Of a DNA stretch of 14,010 nucleotides, positions 1 through 8,800 are shown in pieces. Source of the DNA: JBBDSJ01 sp040905025 (GTDB lineage: Bacteria; Pseudomonadota; Gammaproteobacteria; Methylohalomonadales; Methylohalomonadaceae); contig JBBDSJ010000002.1 in the NCBI GenBank assembly GCA_040905025.1, forward strand, positions 1 to 14,010, read 5' to 3'. The position numbers were made by a program, and so were the translations under genes. Each line of letters opens with the position of its first letter. The stretch's first letter is position 1. A model generated the notes under the pieces. The model did not search any database. It had not been told where the DNA came from and saw nothing but the letters and a program-made list of their open reading frames with translations.

Positions 1-59
1 CCGTATCCAGCACGATGGGGCCGGGCTTGCTGGTGGAACCAAGCACGCTCAGCGTCTAG
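1..59 (+). CDS. rplA: 50S ribosomal protein L1, C-terminal end (partial)
   Basis: The third frame reads VSSTMGPGLLVEPSTLSV and then a TAG stop at 57-59. This matches the end of bacterial ribosomal protein L1, whose last strand carries a conserved S-T-M-G-(P/A)-G motif. L1 forms the mobile L1 stalk of the 50S subunit, helps release E-site tRNA and represses its own rplK-rplA mRNA. Only 18 complete codons are visible; the rest lies upstream of the window. Position supports the call, because rplA normally precedes rplJ in this cluster. The fragment is short, so identification rests on that motif, the reading frame and synteny together. Confidence 0.85.
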   Translation, partial: VSSTMGPGLLVEPSTLSV

Positions 60-172
60 TTCAGAGAAGCTTGCCGGTTAACGCCCGCAGGCTTAAAGCG
101 ATTTTGTAGAGAATTTGAAAGGTATCGGAACCAACTGAAGTAGCGGGTTCGATGCCGTCAAAGACCGTGAGT

Positions 173-199
173 GTCAACCCTTGTTGTATCGGGGTTGGC
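173..199 (+). other. Hairpin in rplJ leader
   Basis: Arms gtcaaccc (173-180) and gggttggc (192-199) pair over 8 bp, including one G-U, around an 11-nt loop. No U-tract follows, so it looks like leader RNA structure and not a terminator. Confidence 0.45.
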
Positions 200-338
200 T
201 TGATGGCGAGCACGTCGACTCACGCAGACGGTGAATACCTGCAGGTCATTCCTGGCGGTCACCGTGAGTAAGTGGTCCTGGTAGTTGAAGTCTGGTTCGG
301 TTGAAGCAGACAGTCATTCAGCAAAACCCGGACCTTAA

Positions 339-369
339 GCCTGGCGGCATTGCGGCATGGAAGTCAGGC
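339..369 (+). other. Hairpin in rplJ leader
   Basis: Arms gcctggc (339-345) and gtcaggc (363-369) pair over 7 bp with one G-U, around a 17-nt loop. The segment cctgg at 340-344 could instead pair with ccagg at 372-376, so two alternative folds are possible. It lies about 95 nt upstream of the rplJ start. Confidence 0.4.
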
Positions 370-454
370 GTCCAGGAATATGCAGCATCCGGTTCAGATC
401 GGGATTCGGCATGTTTCATAAACGCCAGCAGTGCTTACTCATAATGTAATGGAG

Positions 455-469
455 GATAACTGTGTTATC
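455..469 (+). promoter_or_regulatory. Small hairpin over the rplJ start codon
   Basis: GATAAC (455-460) and GTTATC (464-469) form a perfect 6-bp stem with a TGT triloop. The stem and loop hold the GTG start (462-464), and the stem begins at the last G of the Shine-Dalgarno GGAGG. Such a stem could lower initiation unless ribosomes or leader structure open it. It is AU-rich and weak, so it may occur by chance. Confidence 0.3.
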
Positions 470-986
470 TCAGGAAGCAAAACAAGCAATCATTGCCGAG
501 GTAGCGGACGTTGCCAATCAGGCACCAACGGCGATTGCTGCAGAGTACAGCGGCTTGACCGTTGCTGCCATGACTGATCTGCGTACGAAAGCGCGGGCGG
601 CAGATGTTTATGTGCGTGTGGTCAGGAATACCCTGGCTAAGCGTGCACTTGCCGACACCAAGTTTGCGTGCATGCAGGACGGTCTGGTAGGCCCATTGTT
701 GCTGGCATTTTCAAAAGAAGATCCCAGTGCCGTGGCGCGCATTGTGCGTGATTTTTCCAAGCAGAATAACAAACTCGTCGTAAAGATGGTCGCCCTGGAA
801 GGGCAACTGCTGGATGCCTCTGCAGTAGAATCGTTGGCCAACCTACCGACCAAGGATGAAGCTATCAGCAAGCTGATGGCGCTCATGCTGGCTCCGGTAA
901 CGCAACTGGCCCGCACCCTGGCTGCCCCTCATACCAAACTGGTTCGTACTGTCGCTGCTGTCAAAGAGCAGAAACAGGCAGCCTGA
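462..986 (+). CDS. rplJ: 50S ribosomal protein L10
   Basis: L10 is the base of the ribosomal stalk. It binds the GTPase-associated region of 23S rRNA and holds L7/L12 dimers that recruit translation factors. The 174-residue product has the typical N-terminal rRNA-binding part with VRVVRNTLAKRA at about 50-62, the VGPLLLAFS segment near 75-84, and an alanine-rich C-terminal helix where L7/L12 dimers dock. It is about 9 residues longer than E. coli L10, mostly in the APVTQLARTLAAPHTKLVRT stretch. The start is GTG at 462, with GGAGG at 451-455 six nucleotides upstream and no better in-frame start. It is co-transcribed with rplL after 54 nt. Regulation by its own leader is expected. Confidence 0.97.
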   Translation: MLSQEAKQAIIAEVADVANQAPTAIAAEYSGLTVAAMTDLRTKARAADVYVRVVRNTLAKRALADTKFACMQDGLVGPLLLAFSKEDPSAVARIVRDFSKQNNKLVVKMVALEGQLLDASAVESLANLPTKDEAISKLMALMLAPVTQLARTLAAPHTKLVRTVAAVKEQKQAA

Positions 987-1040
987 TTGGTGCCCCGTTA
1001 AATGAATGATCTGTTTTAGATTGATTTAGGAGTTAGAACA

Positions 1041-1418
1041 ATGGCTGTTAGCAAAGAAGATATTCTGGAAACAATTGGCAACATGACCGTGCTGGAAGTG
1101 GTTGAACTGGTAGAAGCAATGGAAGAAAAGTTTGGTGTTTCCGCCGCTTCCATGGCGGCGCCGGCTGCTGCTGCCGGCGGCGCAGCTGCTGAAGCTGCTG
1201 AAGAGCAGACCGAGTTTGATGTCGTCATGTCGAGCTTTGGTGAAAACAAGGTCGGCGTGATTAAAGTTGTCCGAGCCATCACCGGTCTGGGTCTGAAAGA
1301 AGCCAAGGACATGGTCGAAGGTGCTCCTTCCACAGTCAAGGAAGGTGCGTCCAAGGCAGAAGCAGACGATATCAAGAAGCAACTCGAAGAAGCTGGCGCC
1401 AAGGTTGAAGTCAAATAA
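1041..1418 (+). CDS. rplL: 50S ribosomal protein L7/L12
   Basis: L7/L12 is the multi-copy acidic stalk protein that contacts EF-Tu, EF-G, IF2 and RF3 and stimulates their GTPase activity. The 125-residue product shows the full architecture. An N-terminal dimerisation domain (about 1-33, ending MEEKFGVSAA) is followed by a flexible Ala/Gly-rich hinge (about 34-55). The C-terminal factor-binding domain (about 56-125) contains EFDVV, KVGVIKVVRAITGLGLKEAK and the acidic end KVEVK. E. coli has 121 residues; the extra ones are in the hinge. ATG at 1041 follows AGGAG at 1028-1032 with an 8-nt spacer. Readthrough into rpoB is limited by the hairpin just downstream. Confidence 0.98.
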   Translation: MAVSKEDILETIGNMTVLEVVELVEAMEEKFGVSAASMAAPAAAAGGAAAEAAEEQTEFDVVMSSFGENKVGVIKVVRAITGLGLKEAKDMVEGAPSTVKEGASKAEADDIKKQLEEAGAKVEVK

Positions 1419-1463
1419 TTGACTGTCCATATTGGCGTGTTTCCAGCTTGTCAGGTTCGTGTC

Positions 1464-1506
1464 AGCACGAGGCTGGTGGTCTTTTGACCGCCGGCCTCTT
1501 TGTGCT
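1464..1506 (+). terminator. rplL-rpoB attenuator / probable RNase III stem
   Basis: The 13-bp stem 1469-1481 with 1486-1498 contains two G-U pairs and a TTTT loop. It extends through agcac (1464-1468) pairing with gtgct (1502-1506), leaving a 3-nt T bulge at 1499-1501, for 18 bp in all. The RNA continues TTT-GTGC-TTTT, a broken U-tract. Gammaproteobacterial rplL-rpoB spacers are known to hold a partial terminator that sets the ribosomal protein to RNA polymerase ratio, and an RNase III cleavage site. This structure sits exactly there, 50 nt after rplL. The U-rich tail supports attenuation and the long stem suits RNase III; which applies cannot be told from sequence alone. Confidence 0.75.
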
Positions 1507-1583
1507 TTTCACACGGCAAGTCGTTCATCCTTTGGTCTGTTTGCCACGGGTTTGTTTGTAAGCGTTATCCACGAGGCATCGTA

Positions 1584-4500
1584 ATGGCATATTCATACAC
1601 CGAAAAGAAACGTATTCGCAAGGATTTTGGCAAACGTCCAACTATCCTTGATGTTCCCTATCTGCTGGCTACGCAGATTGAGTCCTATCAGAATTTCCTG
1701 CAGCTTGACGCCGTTCCCGGAGAACGTGGTGATGGTGGTCTGCATGCTGCATTCAAGTCGGTGTTTCCGATTGAAAGCTATTCCGGCTACGCGGCGCTTG
1801 AGTATGTCAGTTATCAGTTGAGCAAGCCGGTATTTGATGTCAAGGAATGCCAGCTGCGTGGTATGACCTATGCTGCTTCATTGCGCGTGAAAGTGCGCCT
1901 CGTGATTTATGACAAGGAAGCCAGTGGCGACACCAAGGTTGTCAAGGATATCAAGGAGCAGGAAGTCTACATGGGTGAACTGCCGCTGATGACGCGCACC
2001 GGTACATTTGTAATCAATGGCACCGAGCGTGTGATCGTGTCGCAGTTACATCGTTCACCGGGTGTGTTCTTTGAACATGACAAGGGCAAGACCCATTCAT
2101 CCGGTAAATTGCTGTATTCCGCCCGCGTGATTCCGTATCGCGGCTCCTGGCTGGACTTTGAATTTGATCCAAAAGATGCGGTGTATTGCCGTATTGACCG
2201 CCGGCGCAAGATTCCGGCAACGATTTTGCTGAAAGCACTGGGTTATACACCACATGACATTCTCGATATGTTTTTCGAGACCAATGCTTTCCGTATTACG
2301 AAAAAAGGCATTTTCCTTGAACTGGTGCCTGAACGTCTGCGTGGCGAAACCGCTGCCTTCGATATCAAGGCCAAGGGTGGCAAGGTGATTGTCGAGAAAG
2401 ATCGCCGTATTACCGCACGGCATATTCGTGAAATGGAAAACGCCGGACTGAACGAGCTTGAAGTCACGCCGGAATATCTGGTCGGCCGTATAATAGGCCA
2501 TGACATCGTTGATGAAGAAACCGGTGAACTGCTGGCCGAGGCCAATGCCGAGATCACAGAAACCTTGCTTGAGCAGCTTGTTGCCGGCCCCGAGCGCACT
2601 ATTAACACATTATATGTTAACGATCTTGATCGCGGTCCATATATCTCGGATACCTTGCGCGTCGATAACACCACGACGCCACTGGAAGCGATGATTGAAA
2701 TCTATCGCATGATGCGCCCGGGTGAGCCACCAACCAAGGATGCTGCTGAAAACCTGTTTCGTAATCTGTTCTTCAGTAGTGATCGTTATGATCTTTCGGC
2801 AGTAGGCCGGATGAAGTTCAATCGTCGTGTTGGCCGCAAGGAAGCCGAGGGTGCCGGTGTGTTGTATGACCAGCGTTATCTGAGTACCCGCACGGATGCC
2901 GAGGCCCAGGCTCTGGTGGCGGAATATGGAGAAGGCTCGGACATCTTCGATGTGATGCGCGTCCTGATTGATATTCGTAATGGCAAAGGCACGGTCGATG
3001 ATATCGATCATCTTGGTAACCGGCGTGTGCGTTCGGTTGGTGAAATGGCTGAAAACCAGTTCCGTGTCGGTCTGGTGCGGGTCGAGCGCGCCGTCAAGGA
3101 ACGTTTGAGTCTGGCCGAATCCGAAGGTTTGATGCCGCAGGAAATCATAAATGCCAAACCTGTTTCGGCAGTGATGAAAGAATTCTTCGGCTCGTCACAA
3201 CTCAGTCAGTTCATGGATCAGAACAACCCGCTGTCCGAAGTGACGCACAAACGCCGTATTTCCGCACTGGGGCCGGGCGGTCTGACGCGTGAGCGCGCCG
3301 GTTTTGAAGTCCGCGACGTGCATCCGACGCACTATGGCCGTGTCTGCCCGATTGAAACACCGGAAGGTCCGAACATCGGTTTGATCAATTCGCTGGCGGT
3401 GTATGCGCGTGCCAACGATTACGGTTTTCTGGAAACACCGTATCGGAAAGTGGTCAATGGCGCAGCAACGCTTGAGATTGAATATCTTTCCGCTATTGAG
3501 GAAAGCGAGTTTGTGATTGCCCAGGCCAATGCGGCGCTGGACAAGAATGGCCGCCTGTCCGATGAACTTGTGTCCTGTCGGCATCAGAATGAGTTTGCCA
3601 TGTCGACGCCGGACAAGGTTCAGTACATGGACGTGTCACCACGCCAGATTGTGTCCATTGCTGCAGCATTGATTCCGTTCCTGGAGCACGATGACGCCAA
3701 CCGCGCGTTGATGGGGTCGAACATGCAACGCCAGGCCGTGCCGACATTGCGGGTAGAAAAACCGCTGGTGGGTACCGGTATTGAACGTACTGTGGCGATC
3801 GATTCCGGTGTGGCGATTACTGCCGAGCGTGGTGGTGTTGTCGATTCTGTTGATGCCAGCCGTGTCGTCATCCGTGTCAATGATGATGAAGTCACCGCCG
3901 GTGAGCCGGGCGTTGATATTTATAACTTCATCAAATACACACGTTCCAACCAGAACACCTGCATTAACCAGAAACCGCTGGTTCGTCCCGGTGATGTGCT
4001 CGCCAAAGGCGATGTGCTTGCCGATGGCCCCAGCACTGATATGGGCGAACTGGCGCTGGGACAGAATCTGCTGGTCGCGTTCATGCCGTGGAACGGTTAC
4101 AACTTCGAGGACTCGATTCTGATCTCGGAGCGCGTTGTTAAAGAAGACCGGTTTACTTCGATTCATATTGAAGAGCTGACCTGTGTTGCCCGCGATACCA
4201 AACTCGGGCCGGAAGAAATTTCTTCCGATATTCCGAATGTCAGTGAAGGCGCACTCGGCAAGCTGGATGAATCCGGTATCGTTTATATCGGTGCCGAAGT
4301 TAATGCCGGCGATATTCTGGTGGGTAAGGTCACACCGAAAGGTGAAACCCAGCTGACCCCGGAAGAAAAACTTCTGCGGGCTATCTTTGGCGAAAAGGCC
4401 TCGGATGTAAAAGACACTTCGCTGCGCGTACCATCCGGCATGAACGGCACGGTCATTGATGTCCAGGTATTTACCCGTGATGGTGTGCCGAAAGATGCCC

Positions 4501-5732
4501 GTGCCCAGCAGATTGAAGAAGATGAACTCGAGGCCGTTAAAAAGGATCTCAATGATCAGCTGCGTATTATGGAAGATGGTGTATATCAGCGCATTGAAAA
4601 AATGTTGACTGGCAAAATTGCCGAAGGTGGTCCGGGTGATTTGAATGCCGGTGACAAGATAACCAGGGCGTACCTCGCGGAAATCGCACGCACAAAATGG
4701 TTTGAAATCCGCTTGCGCAATGAAGATGCAAACGTACAGCTGGAACAGGCGCATGCGCAGCTGGAAAGACTGCGTGAAGAGTTTGACGAACGGTATGAAG
4801 AAAAACGTGCCAAGCTGACTTCCGGTGATGACCTGGCGCCGGGCGTGTTGAAGATGGTCAAGGTATATCTTGCCATCAAGCGCCGCCTGCAGCCGGGTGA
4901 CAAGTTCGCCGGCCGCCATGGTAACAAGGGTATTATTTCCAATATTGTTGCAGTAGAAGACATGCCTTACATGGCCGATGGTACGCCGGTGGATATTGTT
5001 TTGAACCCGCTCGGTGTGCCGTCACGCATGAACATTGGTCAGGTGCTTGAAGTGCATCTGGGCTGGGCTGCCAAAGGCCTCGGCGACAAGATTGGCCGCA
5101 TGCTTGAACAACAGACTCAGCTGAACGATATGCGTGATTTTCTTGGCAAGGTATACAACACCAGCGGCAAGCAGGAAGACCTGTCGGAGTTTTCTGATGA
5201 GGAAATTCTGCGTCTGGCGGACAACCTGAAAGAAGGTGTGCCGATGTCGACGCCGGTATTTGATGGTGCCAGTGAAGCTGAAATCAAGCAAATGCTGGAA
5301 CTGGCTGATTTGCCAATATCCGGTCAGACCGTTCTGCATGATGGTCGTACGGGCGATCCGTTTGAGCGTGAGGTGACCGTTGGTTACATGTATATGCTGA
5401 AACTGAACCACCTTGTCGATGACAAGATGCATGCGCGTTCAACCGGTCCGTACTCACTGGTTACCCAGCAGCCGCTGGGTGGCAAGGCGCAGTTCGGTGG
5501 TCAGCGTTTCGGTGAAATGGAAGTCTGGGCGCTGGAGGCTTATGGCGCGGCTTACACATTACAGGAAATGCTGACGGTCAAGTCGGATGACGTTAATGGC
5601 CGTACCAAGATGTACAAGAGCATTGTCGATGGTGATCACACCATGAAAGCCGGTATGCCCGAATCTTTCAATGTGTTGCTGAAAGAAATACGGTCCCTCG
5701 GTATTGATATTGAACTGGAGCAAAACTCATGA
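1584..5732 (+). CDS. rpoB: DNA-directed RNA polymerase subunit beta
   Basis: Beta subunit of RNA polymerase, forming one side of the catalytic cleft; 1382 residues (E. coli 1342). I chose ATG 1584 because it gives MAYSYTEKKRIRKDFGKRP, the conserved N-terminus, with GAGG at 1573-1576 as ribosome binding site. The frame stays open upstream to 1500, but those 28 codons are not beta-like and overlap the attenuator. The rifampicin pocket GSSQLSQFMDQNNPLSE...THKRR is wild type (Asp545, His555, Ser560, matching E. coli 516, 526, 531). Active-site lysines lie in GDKFAGRHGNKG (Lys1107, Lys1115). The C-terminal clamp region is nearly identical to E. coli. Residues about 430-452 are an insertion absent from E. 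coli. It ends TGA at 5730-5732, 88 nt before rpoC. Confidence 0.99.
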   Translation: MAYSYTEKKRIRKDFGKRPTILDVPYLLATQIESYQNFLQLDAVPGERGDGGLHAAFKSVFPIESYSGYAALEYVSYQLSKPVFDVKECQLRGMTYAASLRVKVRLVIYDKEASGDTKVVKDIKEQEVYMGELPLMTRTGTFVINGTERVIVSQLHRSPGVFFEHDKGKTHSSGKLLYSARVIPYRGSWLDFEFDPKDAVYCRIDRRRKIPATILLKALGYTPHDILDMFFETNAFRITKKGIFLELVPERLRGETAAFDIKAKGGKVIVEKDRRITARHIREMENAGLNELEVTPEYLVGRIIGHDIVDEETGELLAEANAEITETLLEQLVAGPERTINTLYVNDLDRGPYISDTLRVDNTTTPLEAMIEIYRMMRPGEPPTKDAAENLFRNLFFSSDRYDLSAVGRMKFNRRVGRKEAEGAGVLYDQRYLSTRTDAEAQALVAEYGEGSDIFDVMRVLIDIRNGKGTVDDIDHLGNRRVRSVGEMAENQFRVGLVRVERAVKERLSLAESEGLMPQEIINAKPVSAVMKEFFGSSQLSQFMDQNNPLSEVTHKRRISALGPGGLTRERAGFEVRDVHPTHYGRVCPIETPEGPNIGLINSLAVYARANDYGFLETPYRKVVNGAATLEIEYLSAIEESEFVIAQANAALDKNGRLSDELVSCRHQNEFAMSTPDKVQYMDVSPRQIVSIAAALIPFLEHDDANRALMGSNMQRQAVPTLRVEKPLVGTGIERTVAIDSGVAITAERGGVVDSVDASRVVIRVNDDEVTAGEPGVDIYNFIKYTRSNQNTCINQKPLVRPGDVLAKGDVLADGPSTDMGELALGQNLLVAFMPWNGYNFEDSILISERVVKEDRFTSIHIEELTCVARDTKLGPEEISSDIPNVSEGALGKLDESGIVYIGAEVNAGDILVGKVTPKGETQLTPEEKLLRAIFGEKASDVKDTSLRVPSGMNGTVIDVQVFTRDGVPKDARAQQIEEDELEAVKKDLNDQLRIMEDGVYQRIEKMLTGKIAEGGPGDLNAGDKITRAYLAEIARTKWFEIRLRNEDANVQLEQAHAQLERLREEFDERYEEKRAKLTSGDDLAPGVLKMVKVYLAIKRRLQPGDKFAGRHGNKGIISNIVAVEDMPYMADGTPVDIVLNPLGVPSRMNIGQVLEVHLGWAAKGLGDKIGRMLEQQTQLNDMRDFLGKVYNTSGKQEDLSEFSDEEILRLADNLKEGVPMSTPVFDGASEAEIKQMLELADLPISGQTVLHDGRTGDPFEREVTVGYMYMLKLNHLVDDKMHARSTGPYSLVTQQPLGGKAQFGGQRFGEMEVWALEAYGAAYTLQEMLTVKSDDVNGRTKMYKSIVDGDHTMKAGMPESFNVLLKEIRSLGIDIELEQNS

Positions 5733-5824
5733 GCGGTCAGCATGCGAGTGCACCACGTCAGAGTGCCAACCCTTATTCACGGTGCGTATGCGAGCAGCCG
5801 CTTTTTGGAGGTAAACGATCATGA
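5729..5824 (+). CDS. Possible 31-residue ORF bridging rpoB and rpoC
   Basis: The ATG at 5729 overlaps the rpoB stop as ATGA, and the ORF ends at TGA 5822-5824, overlapping the rpoC start as ATGA. The 31 residues begin MSGQHASAPRQSAN and end CEQPLFGGKRS; I recognise no domain, signal peptide or membrane segment. GGAG at 5717-5720 lies 8 nt upstream of its ATG, although those bases also encode conserved rpoB codons. If translated, it would carry terminating rpoB ribosomes through the spacer to the rpoC start, giving translational coupling. The alternative is that an open frame of this size in an 88-nt spacer is chance. No homology supports it. Confidence 0.25.
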   Translation: MSGQHASAPRQSANPYSRCVCEQPLFGGKRS

Positions 5825-8800
5825 AAGACTTGCTGAATTTACTCAAGCAACAGACTGAAGTCGAAGAATTTGATGCCATCAGCATTGCGCTGGCATCACC
5901 GGAAAAGATCCGATCATGGTCGTTTGGCGAGGTAAAAAAGCCGGAAACCATTAACTACCGCACCTTCAAGCCGGAACGTGATGGCTTGTTCTGCGCCAAA
6001 ATATTTGGTCCGGTCAAGGATTACGAATGTCTGTGCGGCAAATACAAGCGCATGAAGCATCGCGGCGTGATCTGTGAGAAGTGCGGTGTTGAGGTGACGC
6101 TGACCAAGGTGCGGCGTGAGCGCATGGGGCATATTGAACTGGCCTCACCGGTCGCGCATATCTGGTATTTGAAGTCTTTACCGTCACGCATGGGCCTGTT
6201 GCTGGATATGACGCTGCGTGAAATCGAGCGCGTGCTGTATTTTGAAGCCTATGTAGTCGTTGAGCCCGGTATGACCGAGCTTGAACGTGGCAAGTTGATG
6301 ACTGAAGAACAGTACCTTGAAGCTATTGAGCAGTACGGTGACGAGTTCGATGCCCGCATGGGTGCCGAGGCGGTCAATGAACTGCTGAAGACGATTGATA
6401 TCAATGGCGAGGTTGAGCGTCTGCGGGCCGAGATCCCGGCAACCAATTCGGAGACCAAGCTGCGCAAGTTGTCCAAGCGGCTGAAGTTACTCGAAGCCTT
6501 CCAGCGTTCCGGCAACAAGCCGGAGTGGATGGTGCTGAAAGTGTTGCCGGTCTTGCCGCCGGAATTGCGACCGCTGGTGCCGCTCGAAGGTGGCCGGTTT
6601 GCAACATCGGATTTGAACGATTTATACCGCCGCGTCATCAACCGTAATAACCGCCTGAAAAGATTATTGGACCTGAGCGCGCCGGACATCATTATCCGTA
6701 ATGAAAAGCGCATGCTGCAGGAATCCGTCGATGCATTGCTCGACAATGGCCGTCGTGGCCGCGCGATTACCGGTACGAATAAAATGCCGCTCAAATCGCT
6801 GGCTGACATGATCAAGGGCAAGCAGGGCCGTTTCCGTCAGAATCTGCTTGGCAAACGCGTTGACTATTCCGGCCGCTCCGTGATTGTTGTCGGCCCGACA
6901 CTGAAACTGCATCAGTGCGGTCTGCCGAAGAAGATGGCGCTGGAACTGTTCAAGCCGTTTATCTTCTCGAAGCTCGAACGCCGTGGTCTGGCCACGACCA
7001 TCAAGGCCGCGAAGAAACTGGTTGAGCGCGAAGGCCCGGAAGTCTGGGATATTCTTGAAGATGTAATCCGGGAACATCCGGTCATGCTGAACCGTGCACC
7101 GACGTTGCATCGACTCGGTATCCAGGCATTCGAGCCGTTATTGATCGAAGGCAAGGCGATCCAGTTGCATCCGCTGGTTTGTACCGCATTCAATGCCGAC
7201 TTTGACGGAGACCAGATGGCCGTGCATGTGCCATTGTCGGTAGAAGCGCAGCTGGAAGCGCGTACGTTAATGATGGCTACCAATAACGTATTGTCGCCGG
7301 CTAATGGTGAGCCGATCATTGTGCCAACCCAGGACGTGGTATTGGGCCTGTATTACATGACACGTGAATCCGCCGCTGCACGCGGTACCGGCATGAAATT
7401 CGCTGATATTAATGAAGTCCATCGTGCTTATGAAACCCGCGTACTGGATTTGCATGCCAAAATCCAGGTGCGTATACGTGAGGTGCTGCGCGATGAAAAC
7501 GGTGAACTGCAAGCAAACACCCGGCGGGTTGAAACCACCGCCGGCCGTGCATTGCTGTCGCGGATAATGCCGGACGGGCTGGGCTTTGATCATTTCAACA
7601 AGGTTATGACCAAAAAGGCGGTCTCCGGCTTGATCAATACTGCTTATCGTGAACTCGGTTTGAAAGCGACGGTCGTGTTTGCGGATCAGTTGATGTATAC
7701 CGGTTTCACCTATTCGACTCGTGCCGGCATTTCTATTGGTGTTGATGATATGGTCGTGCCGGATGAGAAAGAATCAATTATCGACAAGGCCGAAGATCAG
7801 GTGAAGAGCTTCGAGGATCAATATGCGTCCGGCCTGATTACCAACGGTGAGCGCTACAATAAAGTCGTCGATATCTGGTCACGCACCAACGATCAGGTGG
7901 CCAAGGCCATGATGGACAAGCTCGGCGTTGATATCGTCAAGGACAAGGATGGCCATGAAGTCCGGCAGACATCGTTCAACTCGATTTTCATGATGGCCGA
8001 CTCCGGCGCCCGCGGCAGTGCGGCGCAGATTCGCCAGCTTGCGGGTATGCGTGGTCTGATGGCAAAACCGGACGGCTCGATTATCGAAACGCCGATCACG
8101 GCAAATTTCCGTGAAGGCCTGAATGTGTTGCAGTACTTCATTTCCACCCACGGTGCGCGTAAAGGTCTGGCCGATACGGCATTAAAAACGGCAAATTCCG
8201 GTTATCTGACCCGGCGTCTGGTGGATGTGTCACAGGATTTGGTCGTCACTGAAGATGACTGCGGTACGGCCGAAGGTGTACTTATGACACCGCTGGTTGA
8301 AGGCGGCGACATCGTCGAGCCGTTGAGCGAGCGGGTTTTGGGCCGGGTACTGGCACAGGATGCCAAACCGGCGACCAGTGACAAAGTTGTGGCACCTGCC
8401 GGGACGCTGCTGGATGAGAAGATGGTCGCTACCCTCGAAGAACTGGGTGTTGATGAAGTACTGGTGCGTTCCCCGATCACCTGCGAGACCCGTTACGGTA
8501 TCTGCGCGGCATGTTATGGCCGTGACCTTGGCCGTGGTCACCTGGTCAACATCGGTGAGGCTGTCGGGGTCGTGGCAGCGCAGTCGATTGGTGAACCGGG
8601 TACCCAGCTGACCATGCGCACGTTCCATATTGGTGGTGCAGCCTCGCGAGCGGCGACCGTCAGCAATATCGAAGTCAAGAACGGCGGTACCGCGCGGTTG
8701 CAGAACGTCAAGCTGCTGCATCAGGAATCCGGCAAGGATATTGTCATCTCCCGCTCGGGTGAAATCGTGGTGCAGGATGATGTTGGTCGTGATCGTGAAC

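Larger units (their letters stand above)
60..461 (+). promoter_or_regulatory. rplJ 5' leader, probable L10-(L12)4 autoregulatory region
   Basis: This 402-nt stretch has no convincing gene. In gammaproteobacteria the rplA-rplJ interval carries the rplJL leader, where the L10-L7/L12 complex binds the mRNA and represses translation; that is family knowledge, and length and position here fit. The sequence shows several local stems (173-199, 219-268, 339-369). A 9-nt direct repeat, ACCGTGAGT, lies at 164-172 and 261-269. The stems ctcacg/cgtgag (219-224 with 263-268) and cggtga/tcaccg (229-234 with 259-264) compete for the same right arm. I could not place the L10 kink-turn exactly and found no promoter hexamer pair that I trust. 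Confidence 0.5.

Noticed and set aside
142..162. tRNA-like T-arm string (GGTTCGATGCC)
   Set aside because: The flanking arms do not pair properly, and no acceptor, D or anticodon stem can be found around it.
203..271. 23-codon ATG frame in the rplJ leader
   Set aside because: It has no convincing ribosome binding site and no recognisable product, and it overlaps the leader stems.
1500..1583. 28-codon upstream extension of rpoB
   Set aside because: The frame is open, but its residues do not resemble beta subunits, it lies in the attenuator tail, and ATG 1584 gives the canonical N-terminus with its own GAGG site.
3636..4919. 427-codon minus-strand open frame
   Set aside because: It is antisense to conserved rpoB codons; codon bias of the real gene produces such frames, and no domain is recognisable.
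5732..5806. Terminator between rpoB and rpoC (agcgg/ccgct followed by TTTTT)
   Set aside because: The stem is only 5 bp with a large interrupted interior, and the T-run adjoins the rpoC Shine-Dalgarno, where termination would be counterproductive.
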